The notes beneath the pieces are model-generated. The model was given only the letters and a program-made list of their open reading frames with translations. It had not been told where the DNA came from and ran no database searches. A program made the position numbers and the translations under genes. This document shows, piece by piece, positions 12,101 through 25,881 of a stretch of 64,000 bases of DNA (position 1 is its first letter; each line of letters begins with the position of its first letter). Source of the DNA: Zarea fungicola (Eukaryota > Ascomycota > Sordariomycetes > Hypocreales > Cordycipitaceae); assembly GCA_900169235.1 (NCBI GenBank), contig FWCC01000174.1:124001-188000 (forward strand), written 5' to 3'.

Positions 12101-13258
12101 TTTGGATGCCGGGATTTAAATGGGTGATTGATTGTTGATTCTTGCCTGTTTGCCGTCTGAATGTTGACCGTTTGTTGAACATGCAGGTTGTCAGCGTTTG
12201 CAGGGCAGGTGCGTTGCGGTGCAGGCCGTGCCTTCCCAAGAAAATGAAAAAAGAAAGGCTTGGCCCGTGTAGCTGGAACTTGCCTTTCCACTTTAGCGGG
12301 CATTACCCAGTACTAAGTGACCAGGTTGTTAGCCCTTCGGGCTGTTGAGGGCTGACCTGCAGCGGGTTTTACCATCCATTCGAACTCTTTTAGCGCGTGC
12401 AAAAGGTCCAGAGGCTGTAGTTAGCCTGGTAACCATCGTTGGCAAACCTGTCTAGGCAGCTGTCTGGCCCGTCCCCATCCTGCGGATGCACATGTATAAC
12501 TAAACGCTAAGGGAGATGACTGACTCAATAATCGTTTCGTTTAACTAGAAGGCGGCCAATTTTCAGACTCATGATTGGAGATGTGCTGGCCTCTGTCTTG
12601 TTCCTTGCGCCTGGGACTTTAGCCGGCAGGGGCAAGTACCTTTACCTAATAATTACCAAGCTGCAGTGCGTGCAGATACCCAAGCGTGCCAAGGAACTGA
12701 CTGACTGACCGGGACAAGTATCGCCCACCCTCTGTCACCCCCTGCTATAAATTTACTGCAGGCGGGTGTGCCTGTCGCTGTATTGGGACAAAGCAAAGGC
12801 GTCCGGCAGTCATGGCCGCCCCTCCATCTCCCACACCACATCTCCATCCGCCACCACACCACCACACCACACCACCACAACCAGTAATACAATCCAATCC
12901 AGCACGGCCCATCAACCATCCCAGCATCCAGCATCCAGCATCCTCAAGCCTTCGATCCTCCCAGTAACCCCGCTATTTACTCCCAGCTACAAGGCTGCTG
13001 ACAGGTGCTTGTCTCGTCGGCTTCCCGCCCTGTCGGTATCTAGTATCACGCACGCCGTGCCACTCACACACTTACTTGACTGTTCTTCTGCCCTCCCAAA
13101 CGGCCGGCTGCCCCATCCTATCGACTCCAACTTCGCCCGACAAACGACACCCACTGCCTGCCACGTCTTACAGTCCTTCAACTCCTGCATCTCATACCTG
13201 TTGCTCGGCAGACGAGTACAAGGGCATGCTGCCGCACTCTTTATAAACCGCGTCAGAC
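9137..13258. other. Gene-poor spacer between GRC3 and the Zn2Cys6 gene
   Basis: No convincing gene. A 13-bp direct repeat ATGCAAAACTTGA occurs at 9264-9276 and 9278-9290 downstream of GRC3. The long open frame at 9303-9947 starts with TTG and runs through poly-T, so it is not called. Around 10063-10360 there are two short open segments flanking a 54-nt intron-like stretch (see findings). The last 500 bp (12.75-13.26 kb) is CACCA-rich and C-rich, like a fungal 5' leader, and contains TTTATAAACC at 13241, 18 bp upstream of the next start codon. Confidence 0.5.
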
Positions 13259-15800
13259 ATGGACGCCAGTTCCAAGGACAGCAACGGCCTGCATCGCTCG
13301 TCCTGCACAGAATGCCAACGGCGCAAGCAAAAGGTTAGCCATGGATCCCCGACAGCCACCACCCGCCTTCCGTGTCCTTGTGCGCCTCGTTGGCCATGCA
13401 TCCATCGCCCACGTCTTTTTTCTTTGTCAAGACCTTTTTTTCTGCTCGCTTGAATTGACCTCAACAAACCTCTGTCTACACTCATCTAACATACCCCGCA
13501 GTGCAATCGCCAATGGCCCTGTAATCATTGCCAGAAACGAAAGGTAGCCGACCGATGTCGCTTCTCCCAGGTTACCACAGGCTCCTCTGACCGCGCGCCG
13601 TCAAGCAGCACCCGGAAGCGCACAAGAGGCTACGAAGAGCAGCCCGATTCCAGCTCCGACGACGACGACAATGCCGACGACTTTGAGGCCCTCGGCTACG
13701 GCGGCGCCCACTTCTTTACCGACCTAGAAGTCCAAAGTGAAGTAGGACAAGACGGCACCCATTTCCTCCGCCCTGACGGCATAATAATTTTGGGTGTCAC
13801 TAATATGCCTTTTTTCCTCATAGAAAAAACCCAAGCCGCCCGCAAAACAGCACTACGTCGCTGCCTCGCAGTGTCATCAGCTAGAGCGAGCCCTACAAGT
13901 CCTTCCACCCCGCACCACCACAGGCAAGTATTTGCCTCTTGGGTGAGGCTCTGCAAAAGCTAACACACTATCCGTCGGCCAGATTCTCTCGTGCAAAATT
14001 TCCTCTCCCGCGTCAATTATCATTACTATATCATCTATCCTCCTGGCTTTCTGCAAGAATACCGAGACTGGTGGCTGGCGCGCTTCGATGCCCGCCCACT
14101 CGGCCTCCAATGGACCTGTCTCTTGCTGATGGTTTGCGCTTGCTCGGCACAATACACCGAACCCGACTTGAAACGAAAGCTGGAGCTCGAACTCGGCGAA
14201 CCTGTTCATCGCCTCTCAAACATGTACCACAACGCAGCCCGCGAGCTGCATTCTGTAATACCCATCAGCAGCAACCATATCCTCAGCGTGCAACATTTAT
14301 TGCATTCCAGCTACTGGTATAAGTCAGAAGCCCGTTTTGTAGAATCATGGCATGCCCTCAGCACGGCCATTCGCGAAGCCCAGGCTCTGGGTATGTTTTG
14401 GCGCATCATTCCCGGATTAGGATCGCAGCTGCTAATCAACTCTCCAGGCATGCACCAAGACCAACTTTCCGGCGCCATTTCTGAATTCGACTCGGAAATG
14501 CGTAGGCGTCTATGGTGCGTTTTGGATGCTTGGGACTGGTAAGCACAGCAACCAAAGGATCGCACGCTTCTGGTCGCAGTAGTACTTACGGAATTGCAGG
14601 CAAATTTCTGCGCTACTTTCCCGCCCCAAACTGATTGACCGCTCAGAGTGCATGGTTGCACTTCCCACGCTCACTCTAGAGAGCCATTCACCGTCACCTC
14701 TGCTACATATGAAACTGCAGTCAGAACTTGTCGGCGTCTTGGCCCGCCGATTCGGCTCACCGCGAGAAATCACGTCACCGGTACAGATCAACGAGTACAC
14801 TCAAATTGTCGTGGCCTGGATGCAGAGGTTTCCGCCAGTCTACCAGCTCAACCACCCTGACACGTCGGTAGATGCCAAGTCGTCCTGGGTCACACTCCAC
14901 CGTCATTACCTTCATACCGTTGGCTATTCGATGCTGTTGGATCCCTTGCGAGCCTTCATGTCAAGGCGACTAACGGCAACCTCGCCACCAGACGAGCTCA
15001 GGACCCGAGACGAGGCTGTTGATTATACTATAATACTAATGAGAAAGCTGTCTGAATTCTTTGAGTTTCTGTACCCCCGGGACGCCAAATTTCACTGGGC
15101 CTTGTTTTCCATTTTCGACACTGCAGCTGTTCTCTGCTCTGCCATTCTCCACGATGAGGATTGCTGCATACTGCGCCGTGCAGATGTCATTCTGGCTGTC
15201 GAGTCCGCTCGGTCCATGTTGGAGCGGCTGGCAACTGAAACGCGCACGGCAAAGACTTCCTACGAAATCTTGTCGCGACTATTGAAGCGCATAGAAAACC
15301 CGTATTCACAACCGAACCTGGCAGAGCGCCACTACAAGCGAACGCGGCACGTTGAGCAGACACTTACTCCACCCTTTTTCAACCAAGCAGGCGAAATATC
15401 ACATGGTTCTAGCGAAGTCGGAAGTGCCGACGAATTTGACGCATATTCTGCATCTCCAGGCGGAAGTGGGGGAATGGCAGCGAGCATTGCTAGTGCCTCG
15501 CCGGTCTATGGGTCAAACTACGTGGACGCCGCAGCAAGCTACCAGATGCCCACAAGCATGGCACCGGTGTCTAATGCGTATGATGTCACGTACACGATGG
15601 CGCCCAATGGTGTACACATGATGGCTGATAGCATGTTGATGCCGGCACCGTCACGGAATCCATACTTGCCTCCCACGCCTCAGGACTCTTATGCTCAGCT
15701 TTCTTTGGACGGCTTCTCGGAGGAGCAGCTTGGTGACTTGGCGTCTCTCTGGAACTACCAAAGCCTAGACCTCAGCTTCGTGCCGACTCAAAACGTGTAA
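13259..15800 (+). CDS. Zn2Cys6 fungal transcription factor
   Basis: Six exons, 13259..13333, 13502..13741, 13824..13923, 13983..14390, 14448..14538 and 14600..15800, 704 aa, all in phase. It is a nuclear DNA-binding regulator; the target is unknown. The zinc cluster is C16-x2-C19-x6-C26-x5-C32-x2-C35-x8-C44, and intron 1 falls exactly before C26. An acidic Ser/Asp stretch follows at about 68-85. The middle part is the fungal-specific transcription-factor domain, with RRRLWCVLDAWDWQISALL followed by SRPKLID. The C-terminal 150 residues are Ser/Ala/Pro/Met-rich, as in an activation region. Intron 3 (13924-13982) begins with GCAAGT, not GT; it is the only splice that keeps the frame from exon 3 into exon 4. 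No metabolic cluster surrounds the gene, so its pathway cannot be guessed from neighbours. Confidence 0.88.
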
Positions 15801-16632
15801 CGAATAGGATTGCAGCATCTATTTACTATTGATTCTCGTCCGTTGCGCAGAATCTATTTGGACGAATTTTTCTTGCCCCCCTTTTTTATTTCAAAACATT
15901 GGCAGCATGCACGGACATTTACGGACATTTATGGACAAACTGGATAAAGATAGATGGAATACTGTATTGTATACCCACATGGCGCAGTTATCGGGTGTTT
16001 GTCTTTTTAGGGGTTTTTTTTTTCAAGTCTGTCAAATTGGACAGACTCAATGAATGGGACATGACATGACATGGGACATGAAATGGGAACATGGAAATGG
16101 CGTTTTCTATTGCTTTTTTTCTTCTTTTACACATAACCAGCTTCTGGTCAATTTAAGTTGCCTAATCTGGGGCCTATTGCAAACTACAAAAAAAAACATC
16201 ATATAAACCGTGAAACTCTTTTTTCTTCTTGACAAAAAGGAGGAGGAAGACGTAAGCTGCTCGTACATTTGTATATTACTGATGCGGTTATTGCCACTCT
16301 TACACTCTCCGTATTAAAGTATTGAACATCATCATCCTCTCGTGGACGTGGAGTGGACGTGGATGATAGGTGAGCGCGCTCACTTGTCCTTTCAATCCAT
16401 CATTACCCCGGACTCGCCAACCTCTTGCCATTGTGCTGATTATTTTGACACCCTTGCGTTCATCTTTTTTTTTCATCTTCCTCTTACAGAAACCCCGTTC
16501 TTTTTTAAACAAAATGAAAAAGGGGAAAAAAATACAAGCGATTCCCCTGCAGACTATACACACACATACACACAAAACACATCTGCCAGCGGGTGCTTAC
16601 TCTTGCCTCAAAGGGTGTCCGAAAACAGCTCT
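15801..16632. other. AT-rich spacer
   Basis: This stretch is the 3' side of the Zn2Cys6 gene. It has long T and A runs, short imperfect repeats (GACATGACATGGGACATG near 16058-16080) and an ACACACA-rich patch near 16557-16580. No gene was recognised. Confidence 0.5.
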
Positions 16633-17586
16633 TTAGATCAGAGCAGCACCTATGCCCGCCAGCTCAATCGTCATGCTCTCCCTGTCGTGTTCTCCTACTC
16701 TGCCACCTGGACCCGCCGCTGCAGCGCCAGGGCAATGGTGGTCTTGTGCGAGTCGAGTGCTCGGCGACCGGCTGCTGCTCGATCCACGGGTGCACATGTC
16801 CGACGGCGCCGACGGCGGCGGTGGCACCTGCTCGGGCGTGTCGTCTGCGGCAGTGGCCGTCACAGCGCCGGCAGCGGCAGCGGCAGTGGCAGCGGCAGCA
16901 GTAGTAAGCCGGTTGTGCGAGGGCAACGGCGGCGTCATGATTGTCTCGCCCGCAAGATCCATGGCTCCATTCTCATCCTCGCCCAAGCCGAGCTGGGCTT
17001 CGTCAGAGTCGGAGTCGACGGAGATGGAATCGGTCCTGCGCGACGACGACGACGACGATGACGACGACGAGTGCGCAAAGAGGCAAAAGAGAGGGCACTG
17101 CGTCCGCCATGATGGGATTCTGTTTTGTCTGGCCTGACGAGCACGGTGTCTGGTCTGCGACTCGGACTGCGCATATGACGGCGGCGGTCCGACTGGTGGC
17201 GATGCTGCAGCTGCTGTTCTGTAAGGCTGCTGCAGTCTCTGCTCCGAATGGCCACCGTTCGTTGGCGAAGGGTTTATAATAGTACAGCGCTGAGGATTTG
17301 GCGGCGGCGGCTCAACAGCATGCGAGGATGCCTCAGCTCGAGTTGGTACAGGACTACTATATGAAGCGGATCACTGTAAGTTTCTGTTTTTCTCTATATT
17401 TGACTTTTTCTGAACAACTTTGAAGGTTTTTCTTTTAAAGAAAAATGAAACTCGCAAGGCGACAGGATGTTATGATGTAAGAAAAAGTAGAGGAAGAGAG
17501 GGAGAAGGAGTATATTGATACTTTTTATACAGCGGTGGCTGGCATTCCAACTGCGCATCGTCTAAGCCAGCTTGTATTTCTCTCAT
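16633..17586 (-). CDS. Hypothetical Ser/Pro/Ala-rich protein (tentative)
   Basis: A minus-strand frame is open for 245 codons from 17370 to the stop at 16633, with protein-like text: PPPSYAQSE, an Arg/Gln patch, a poly-Ser run, SISVDSDSDEAQLGLGEDEN, then AGETIMTPPLPSHNR and Ala-rich low complexity. TGA (17373-17371) blocks the frame upstream, so an upstream exon is needed. One solution is complement(16633..17356, 17522..17586), which gives ATG at 17586, a GTATCA donor, an ATATAG acceptor and 262 aa in phase; its 165-nt intron is longer than the others and lacks a clear branch site. I do not recognise the family. The opposite strand also has a 161-codon frame over the same poly-Asp/poly-Ser tract, so strand is not certain. 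Confidence 0.35.
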
Positions 17587-20500
17587 CTTTGGCGACGTTC
17601 TATGCTTCGATGAGAGGACAGGTTGGCCATGTATTACAGACAAAGAGTAAATGAGAATTTTATCCAAGAAAATAACTCAATGATTGTTCTGGCCAAAATA
17701 AGAATGAAGGAATTAAAACGAGGGAGAAAACACACATTATGTGCAATCATTCTGTGCAAATATTCGCAACAAAACAGATGAGAACCTGAAACGTATATAT
17801 ACATGCACATATTTACGACTGCACTCTTGATCGGCTTTGGCCTAGTTCACCCAACAACTGTCGGTCAAGAAAACCGCGGCTGCGCACTCTCGGCCATACG
17901 TGGACTTGGTTGTGTGGCTTTCAGGCACTGGCTTTGCATGATAGCCCATCTTCACTCGCTCACTCTACCTCGCATTTGCCACCTGTTTCTCGCATATCTC
18001 CCTCCGCTACATTGCTGCTCCCTGCCCGGCCAGTGGGTGTGGTTGCACAAGGTTTGCGCAGCCTCCGGGCGGCATAGATGCCTTATTCGCCAACGATACG
18101 ACTTATGGAGACTGAGTCCCAACGGGCAGGGCAATTGGACAAGGCAGCACACACACACAGACACGCATCCCCCAGTGACACAGCAAGACGCGCATCAAGT
18201 AACATGTGTATTGTGGGGGAAATGCAACTGGAAAAAAACCCCGATTTTTCTGATTTTTTTATACATTGTCATTTCTCCCCAAAAGCTTCCCAGGTCGGCC
18301 GCCTATTTTAGGACTGGTTTTTGGACGTTGGGTCAAATTCATTCATACGTAGGCAAGTAAATTGAGACGAGCTCCGTCCTTTAATAACGCATCCTGCTTT
18401 TGAGTGGTCCAGAATCCACCAGGGCTGTTTTTCAACGTTTGGCAGGATGGGAGGTTGCACAAAAGCCAGGGCGGAAGACGGCTACCAATGGGTTTAGGTC
18501 GCCGGGGGGGAGGCCGTTTTTTGTACGACGGAGATGGACGAGACAGAAGCAAAACTGAGTAGTTCTGACGCAGCAGGCGTTCTGACCAAAAGCCACTCAA
18601 ACCTCGATCACTAGCCCGTATCTGGCTCTCAGCACCGAGGGGGAGGGCGCCAAGAAGCAATCCTGTACAATGACAGGAGACTTGAGGTATACCGGTGAAG
18701 CCAGAGTTGATAAAAATCAACTGCTGTATACATGTATATATATATGTAATGCTCCTCATTTTAAACCCCAATTTTGCTTGCCAAGATCATAGTCATGTTC
18801 GCACTGGTAGTCTGCTTTTCATCGTTGGTGTTTTGCCGCGCCTATAGCAGGGAGGTTCTATTAGTCGATTACTTGCACGCGCGTCAAAGGCACAACATCC
18901 AGGGTGCTAGTATTACTTGATGATTATATCGAGATGGTTGTGGGTATATTGTATCCATTTCAGAAAGTCAGAGGACGTGGATTACTCTTCAGCCGGGGCA
19001 AGCTACATGCACGCCCCCCTCCCCGTCTCCCTCAAGCACCGCCTTTCATCTAATATGAGGCGGGACAAACTCGCGGTCAAGCGCTGCTGCTGCTGCTGAT
19101 CATTCCATCCCTGAACACTGCGTCCGTCAGTCACATGTGGCTGTCGGCACCGGGGGAGGGTGACAAAAGGAGAAAGGTGAGCCGTAGAGTTGGAAAGCTT
19201 GCATATTGTTCAGTGACCAAAAAAAATTCATTGTATAGTTACAGCTTGATTGGCCTCATGGCTAGCGGTGTGTGTGACGCAATGAAAATTCAGACATGGA
19301 TCCTTCCGGGGAAGAGATGCCGCCCTGGCTGTCTTGGTAATGTGTTGCTGCCCAAAGCCTGGGCAGACATGGGCATAGCTTTTTTGGTAGATTTTGGCAG
19401 AAACTCGGAGTGGTTGTATAAAGTAAGCCGACGTAACACTCATCGCCCGGCGTTTTTCTCTCCTTTGTCGGTTCCGTTGTGTTTTTTTTTTTTCTTTTCC
19501 TCTCTCTCACTGTTCTGTTTTTGGTATGATGCAGTTTATACAATTTCTTAAACTCGTGCGCTGCAACAAACTGCTCCGTTCATGGCGTTGATGTCTTTGA
19601 CACAAGCACGTGCTTGCAAGCCTTGCATCTACCGAAATAATAACTAGAGCAAAATGGACAGTACCATACCTGGTAACTTGAGGCTGACTTTACCAAAGCA
19701 GAGTCCTTTGGTGCAATCAGTCCCAGCCCTCACCACTACCACGGGAGGCAAACCACAAGAGGGAAACCGGGAAAGGGAGAGAGTGTGACGGCACATGCAT
19801 ACGCAGCGCCGTTGCCATTTGACCTTTCTTATTTTATTTTTTATTTTTATTGCTGCTCTCACTGTAGAGTGGCATTCATATGCTCGGGCTGACTGGTTTC
19901 CATGCGCCCCTGCAGGCTCACTGGCGGGCTGTTGTTTAAAACTACGCAAGGTCCGGAGCCTCGTCACTCAAAGAACAGCCTCATTCATAAGCCGCAGCCT
20001 CGTTCACCGATAGTTGTCGGTGCTTTTCGGCAAAATATTATAGGCTACGTGGACTATGTATTATACATGCATTTGGCCCGGCCCCCAAAAATATTTTAAT
20101 AATAATAAAAAAGAAAAAGCCTTGGCTCGCATTTGGCTCATCTTGCCAGAACATTGGGCAGGCATGCAAGGCTCCATGTAGCCAAACAAAGCACTTATAC
20201 ACACACAGTACAAAAGCTACTATAAAACTGGTGCACTTTGTCATGTGTGCCTAGGTGTATATTTATACAGGAAAAGCAGAGCGTGCTACACTCGCGGCTC
20301 ATTTTCGCTAGCCACGTGGTTTTTTAGGCACGACATTGAGCAAGTGTCGACTAGTTATGCCCGGAGACTTGCCTGTTCAAGACTTTTGCCTAATAAGCTA
20401 AACCCCATTGTTCTCGTCCTCATCGCCGCTTCGGCCAAGAGGAAAAGGCAAATCCGCCTTATAGGTCGAGATCGACTGCGCCTGGGCCGCCACTCTAGCC

Positions 20501-23500
20501 CACCGTCTAAGTTAGCCCATCAGAGCCGCCTTATTGGGCTGCGCTTATTAGTGCATACGGAGGGCCAAAAACGGCCCAGCCGAAGCAATAATTTATGATA
20601 GCCGTGGCTGGATTGACACCGCCCAAAGCAAGAAGCGTCTTCATCACATCATGCGGTCGAAATTGGTCGGATCGACAGCGGTGTGCTAATTTATTTTTCT
20701 CTTTTGCCACTCGCTGCCCAAAGAATACGAAAGTTGTCTGGGCTTTGAACCATTGGTGGACTGGCGCCTGACGACGGGATGGAATAGAACGGAGATTTTG
20801 GGCCGGGGGGGAATACCCCAGGAGTCCCTGTGTGACTAAACAATCTTGATGCATCTCGTCTATCGAATTCTGTTAAAGCCTGAAGCCTATTGGGCTGTTA
20901 TCCTTTTGGGGAAAAAAATGAAAAAAAAAGATTTGGAATGAAAATAAACCAAACAGAATAAAACAAGAGACCATGCTCATTCAGGGCTGTCAGTATGGGC
21001 AACGGCCAAAGTATCAAACTCTTTCAAGTCCCAGCGCGGCCGAGCCAGTATACAACGAAAGAAATGAGTTCCATATCCTTGGTTTATGCAAAGGGAATAG
21101 ACTCCAAAAAAAGAAGGAAGCGGGAAAGATGATTTTTTATTTACACAAATGTCATGTTACAAAACTCATTTTATGCGCCCGTCTCACCACCACTTACTTT
21201 TGGATAACATCATCAAAACTCAAACACTTGTAAATTGTGAACCGAGTTTAAAGGCATTCCTGCATTTTCATTTCTTTTGGTCTGAGGCGTCTGTAGTTGA
21301 AGGGCCTGGGTCCGTATAAGGATGATCGGTGCCCCGATGAAAGACGTTGGACTGGCCGGCCGCCCATGTCCTAGTAGAGTCGTAGCGGAGCTCTTGCCGG
21401 TGAGCGACATCTTGGTCGCTCAATGTGGTGGCCCTGTTTTGGGGATTGATTTTCCGTTAACAAAGATCCCCATCCGCAATCCTTTAAATGCAAGCAGAAG
21501 GGGGTTTCTTACTCTTGATTCCCATCGGCAACTTCAATCGAAGCAAAGGATGTATTTGCATCTGGTGCTTGAGTTCTAGAAATGCATGAGAACAAGTTAA
21601 TATAGATACTTGTCTGAGTTTGATTTCATTTGCAAGGCTATCCGTTGTGTCTGTCCAAAAGGGAGGGGAAAAGCTCACTCTGTATCGCTGGTGCCGTTGG
21701 TCCGAGTCTGACTTTCATCGCGACTATCGTCGCTTGTCTCCTTGCTGTTTTCGTCGGTCGACATGACGTCGCATGGGTTTTGGTGAGGTCTGAAACTATT
21801 TTTTTAATATTTAAAAGAACAGAAAATACGAGATTGGAAAGTAACCGTTTGCTATGCAGTCTCATATATTTCAAGTCTTTTCAATATCTGGTCAAGTTGA
21901 CCAAATGTCACACGACAGAAGGATTGCTGCCCAATATATTGTTAAGCAGTTTTACAAGCGGTGACTAAAAAAACCGTGAGGGGAAATAGAAATATCTGGT
22001 TTTTTTGCAATATTTTATTTCTTTACCGACTCACCATACTTTGTAGGTTTCGTTCATCTGATTGGGTGATTGGTTTTTGCATGCTTACATGGGGAAAAAA
22101 AGGCGTCAAGTCTGGATATGCCGCGGTGGTGCGCCCTAGCCTTTTTGGTTCGCACTGCCATTTGGGGGAATATTTTTCTTTTTGGATTTTTGTTTTTCCC
22201 ACCAGCAGAGAATAGGTATAGAATATTGTCCTTGACATGAATGGAGATACCCAGTTCCGACATTGAGCCAGCGGTTGTTCTGCTTTCCCTGTATGGCAGG
22301 GCTGGGAGACTGCCCCCTCCGTTGACAAGCAGCAGTGCCAGAAACGGATTCATTTTATGAATCAGTGTAGTCTGCATGACGCAAATGCAACTGGCAGAGT
22401 AGTACTCTTTCACCGTACTTGCCTGATTCATTATGCACGGGAAAGGGGTAGGAGGGTGTGGGAAACCCCCGTATCAAACAAGTAGATGTTGTCACCAATG
22501 TTGTGCAACAAGTGAATTAACTATAATTTGTTTTTTGAACTCCATCTTTAGCTTTGTCCTCTCTTCCTCCCCTTCTCCGCCGCAGCTTACCCTGCTCCGT
22601 GCTTCTGTCATCTGCATGCAACCCCCCTCCCAGAGAGACATGCCACCTCGCACCAATGCAACTCCTTTCTTCTTTCTCCATGCAATGCAGGCATCCATGA
22701 GTTGGGTCCATACAGACCCCAGCAAAACCCTGTAGCTTGACCCGACATTCTGGTTACGCTAAGAGAAAAAAAAAGGAGGCAAAGCGCCGCAGCCGACGGA
22801 CAGCGGAGCAATAAGGTGGCAGGTTAACTAATTTTATTCAAAGTCTGGGGCAGCAACGCCTTGCCACCGTGTAAGTCTCTGGGGTCCCTTGTCCTTTTTT
22901 GCTGATCATCTCCCGCCGCCCGCTGCCCTTGTCCAGGATGATTGCATCACCGCAATGCAAAACATAAATAAAATCAGTCCATTCTTGGCTCCATTCGGGT
23001 ACACCGGTGGAGGGGGAGACATTATGATCCCCCGCCCTCCTGGTTCCCCTTTCTTGTCGCTCATACGTACATGCTGATGCACTCAATAGCGTTGTTTCCG
23101 CCTTCCCCGGTCCCGGTTCCAAGGTGCTGGGAATTGACTCTCATTTAATTGGGCAGCTTTTTGTTATTTCTGACAGCTCGCTTGCAGACAAGGCATGCTG
23201 CGCAGATACGATGAAGCGGTGTGCCTATAATAACACACTGTCTGTCTGTTTTGTCTGAAGCAGCTCCAGCCTGGAACCTTAATGGGCTGAAGTGCCGTAC
23301 GCCAGTACTATGGTGGTATCGTCGTCTCCTCGTATTTGGGACGTTGGGCGTCTACCATTACTAGGAAATGCACCCTCACCTTGCCGAGAAAATGAATTCT
23401 CAGCTTCTCGTGTGCATTCCTTCTAGTAAAAAAGAAGGATGCATGTATGTTGCACTGCGCGATCAAACCGACCAAGTCACGGCTGGTGATGGTTAAATAA

Positions 23501-24577
23501 GTGGCAACCGCATCTACCGTCAAGGAAAGCCAGAGACAATACTTCATTAAAAAGATACGAATTTTTCTTCCATTATTTAAATCCATTTGGACGCCTTAAA
23601 ATGTTTATATTATTTTCCCCAGAGATAATTTTCTTTTTCCGCTTCCGAGGCAGTTGCCTACTTCTTCCCCAACAGCCTCTGCATCACGTCTTGAGGAGGT
23701 GCGTTGATTCCGTGTGCTTCCTCGGCGCGGTCGAGACCAAGGATTTTCTTTTCACGAGCCCTGTATTCCGATACAGTCTCTCTGCGATGTGCAATATGTT
23801 AGTGCATGAAGAAGCTGGTAAAGCTGGGTGCAGAGCTGGAGTGTCTGCATTTCATTGGGTTGTGACCTACTTTGGCTCGCCATGCACCAGTGTTTCTGTA
23901 GATGTGTGCATGGTGCTTCTGTTTATATTGCCTAGTCTGGTAAAGAACTTTTGGTTAACACCAACTATAATATTCAAGGAACATAGCCGCAGGAATTGGG
24001 AGCATACTCGGCAGAGGAGGTGTTCTCGGCCATGTTGACTGGATGGCGGAGAGAGTGTGGGTATCTCGTGGAAATCCAATTGAAAGTGTAAAACTGCATT
24101 GCCGGATTACTTGACCAAAGTCGTGCAATGGAAGAAGAAGAAGGGGGCTGGCACATTTTATAAACATCCAATGTAAGCTTCAACACGAGTGGCAGAGGAC
24201 TGGCAAAGAGACGTGTTCGCGCACAAGGTGTCATTCATGGCTGAGATGCAGGTTTGCGGGATCAAAAAAGGCGAACCAAAACAAAAAAGAAACTACCATC
24301 TCCGTCAGGAAGACGTTATTGAGGTTCTCTTTTCTTGAATCTCACACCCACCCCCATGCAAGGCCGCCGAGGCCACCACCACTACATTCCACACTCCTTT
24401 TTCCAAGAGGCTGCTCATGCGGCCGCAGTCACTGTTTTTTTATTACGGACACACCGCCTCCGTAAATAGAAGTAGCTGCATTCATTGGACAGTATTGGCT
24501 CTTGGCGAGCGGTTGTGGTAGATGTTTTCGAAATTGGAAAAATCGACGTGGATGAATGTTGTCTTTTTGGCATGTCG

Positions 24578-24580
<3 letters not shown>

Positions 24581-24620
<40 letters not shown>
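24581..24620. repeat. (AC)20 microsatellite
   Basis: Twenty uninterrupted AC dinucleotides. The repeat lies in non-coding sequence within the gene desert and is a probable polymorphic marker. Confidence 0.95.
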
Positions 24621-24623
<3 letters not shown>

Positions 24624-25881
24624 CACACGCCTCCCATGTAAAAGGCCAGACGCTGTGGGCGAATCGGCTTGCTTGTCATGATTTGCACCGACACATGGCG
24701 GCGGGTAGCATAAAAAGCTGATGCGGGTTGAAGAAGAAGTGCACAAGCGATTAGTGTTGCAATTATAGTTCATTTCAGTCATCAACGTTTCAAAAAAGTT
24801 TAATCAACGGATCTTGAGCCTGTAGCCAAGGTTAAGACATGAGCTTCTACCAAGACGACGAAAGTGCTCAAAGTACACCACTGCATTTTTTTCCCTTTGC
24901 TTTACGCAATGTAGTACCATTTGTCGACTGCGTTTCACGGCTCATGAATGTACATAAAACAGGGCTTCACTACGCCAGGGTAAAGGGATGTGCCGTCTCG
25001 GCAGCCGATATTAGTTTTCGGGGGGGGAACATTGCGTTGTCAATCTGCAGCCACGTACAAACCCGAAGAATATAGGTAGGACGACTGGGGTTCAGAAGAG
25101 TACTCAACATTCTAGAAGGAAAGCCACCAGACATACTCCAGCTGATCGCTGCCGGACTGGTCTAGCCACCGAGAAACTACTGCACCCAGATGGATCACCA
25201 GCAGGCTGAGAAGCCATGTATGCCCCTGATGACAACCTTTAGGTATATGATATCAGACTGCGGGTTTTAATTAATCGCTGTTTATTTTTAATTTAGTTGC
25301 TGCTTTATTTTATTGCTTTTTTTGGTTAAAAAAGTTACTGGCTGGTTTCAAAAGCGGAAATGTCCCATCTGTAAAGTAAAGAGAATAATGGCAGAAAATG
25401 ACAAATATACTCTCAATTTTCATTCTTATCTTGCAGCTGCGCCGTGTTCAAGTTGAAATGCCGGCGAATCAATTCGCCTCAAGACAAGGCTCTCATTCGG
25501 CAACGGATGGATGGATGCTGGGTTAGGCGTCGCCCTGTCAGGCTGTGGCCAAACGCAGTCCGCATGCATGTCGCCTTGCACACACCACCAATCCCATCCC
25601 CGGGTGTGGTTGTTCTCCTGATCCCTCCCCCCCTTTTTCGCATTTTGCTTTTTGTTTCAGCCATGATGCTCTCGAAAGAGCCAGTACTCCGTGATGGAAG
25701 GAGGGCACGTCGCGTGGCCCCCTTGCAAGGAAGCTGTCATCGTCATCGGCTGACGCCGTGGGTTTTCGGTATCGCAGGCCTCGATTTTTAGCCCGGAGTT
25801 GTTGCCTCTCTAGGAGTGATGGAAACGGCTGAGTGCCCGAATCTGCACGGTTAATTGAAGCTGAGCAGACAAGAAACACAG

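Noticed and set aside
11578..12303. 241-codon minus-strand frame
   Set aside because: It shows no conserved motif, its Lys run comes from a poly-T tract, and it overlaps competing frames. It looks like chance openness in non-coding DNA.
12766..13338. 190-codon plus frame overlapping the Zn2Cys6 start
   Set aside because: It lies in the CACCA-rich leader, in another frame from the zinc cluster, and reads as Ser/Thr/His low complexity.
16652..17137. 161-codon plus-strand frame with a poly-Asp run
   Set aside because: It is antisense to the longer minus-strand frame that carries a more protein-like sequence. The poly-Asp is the reverse of the poly-Ser codons. It was kept only as a caveat on strand.
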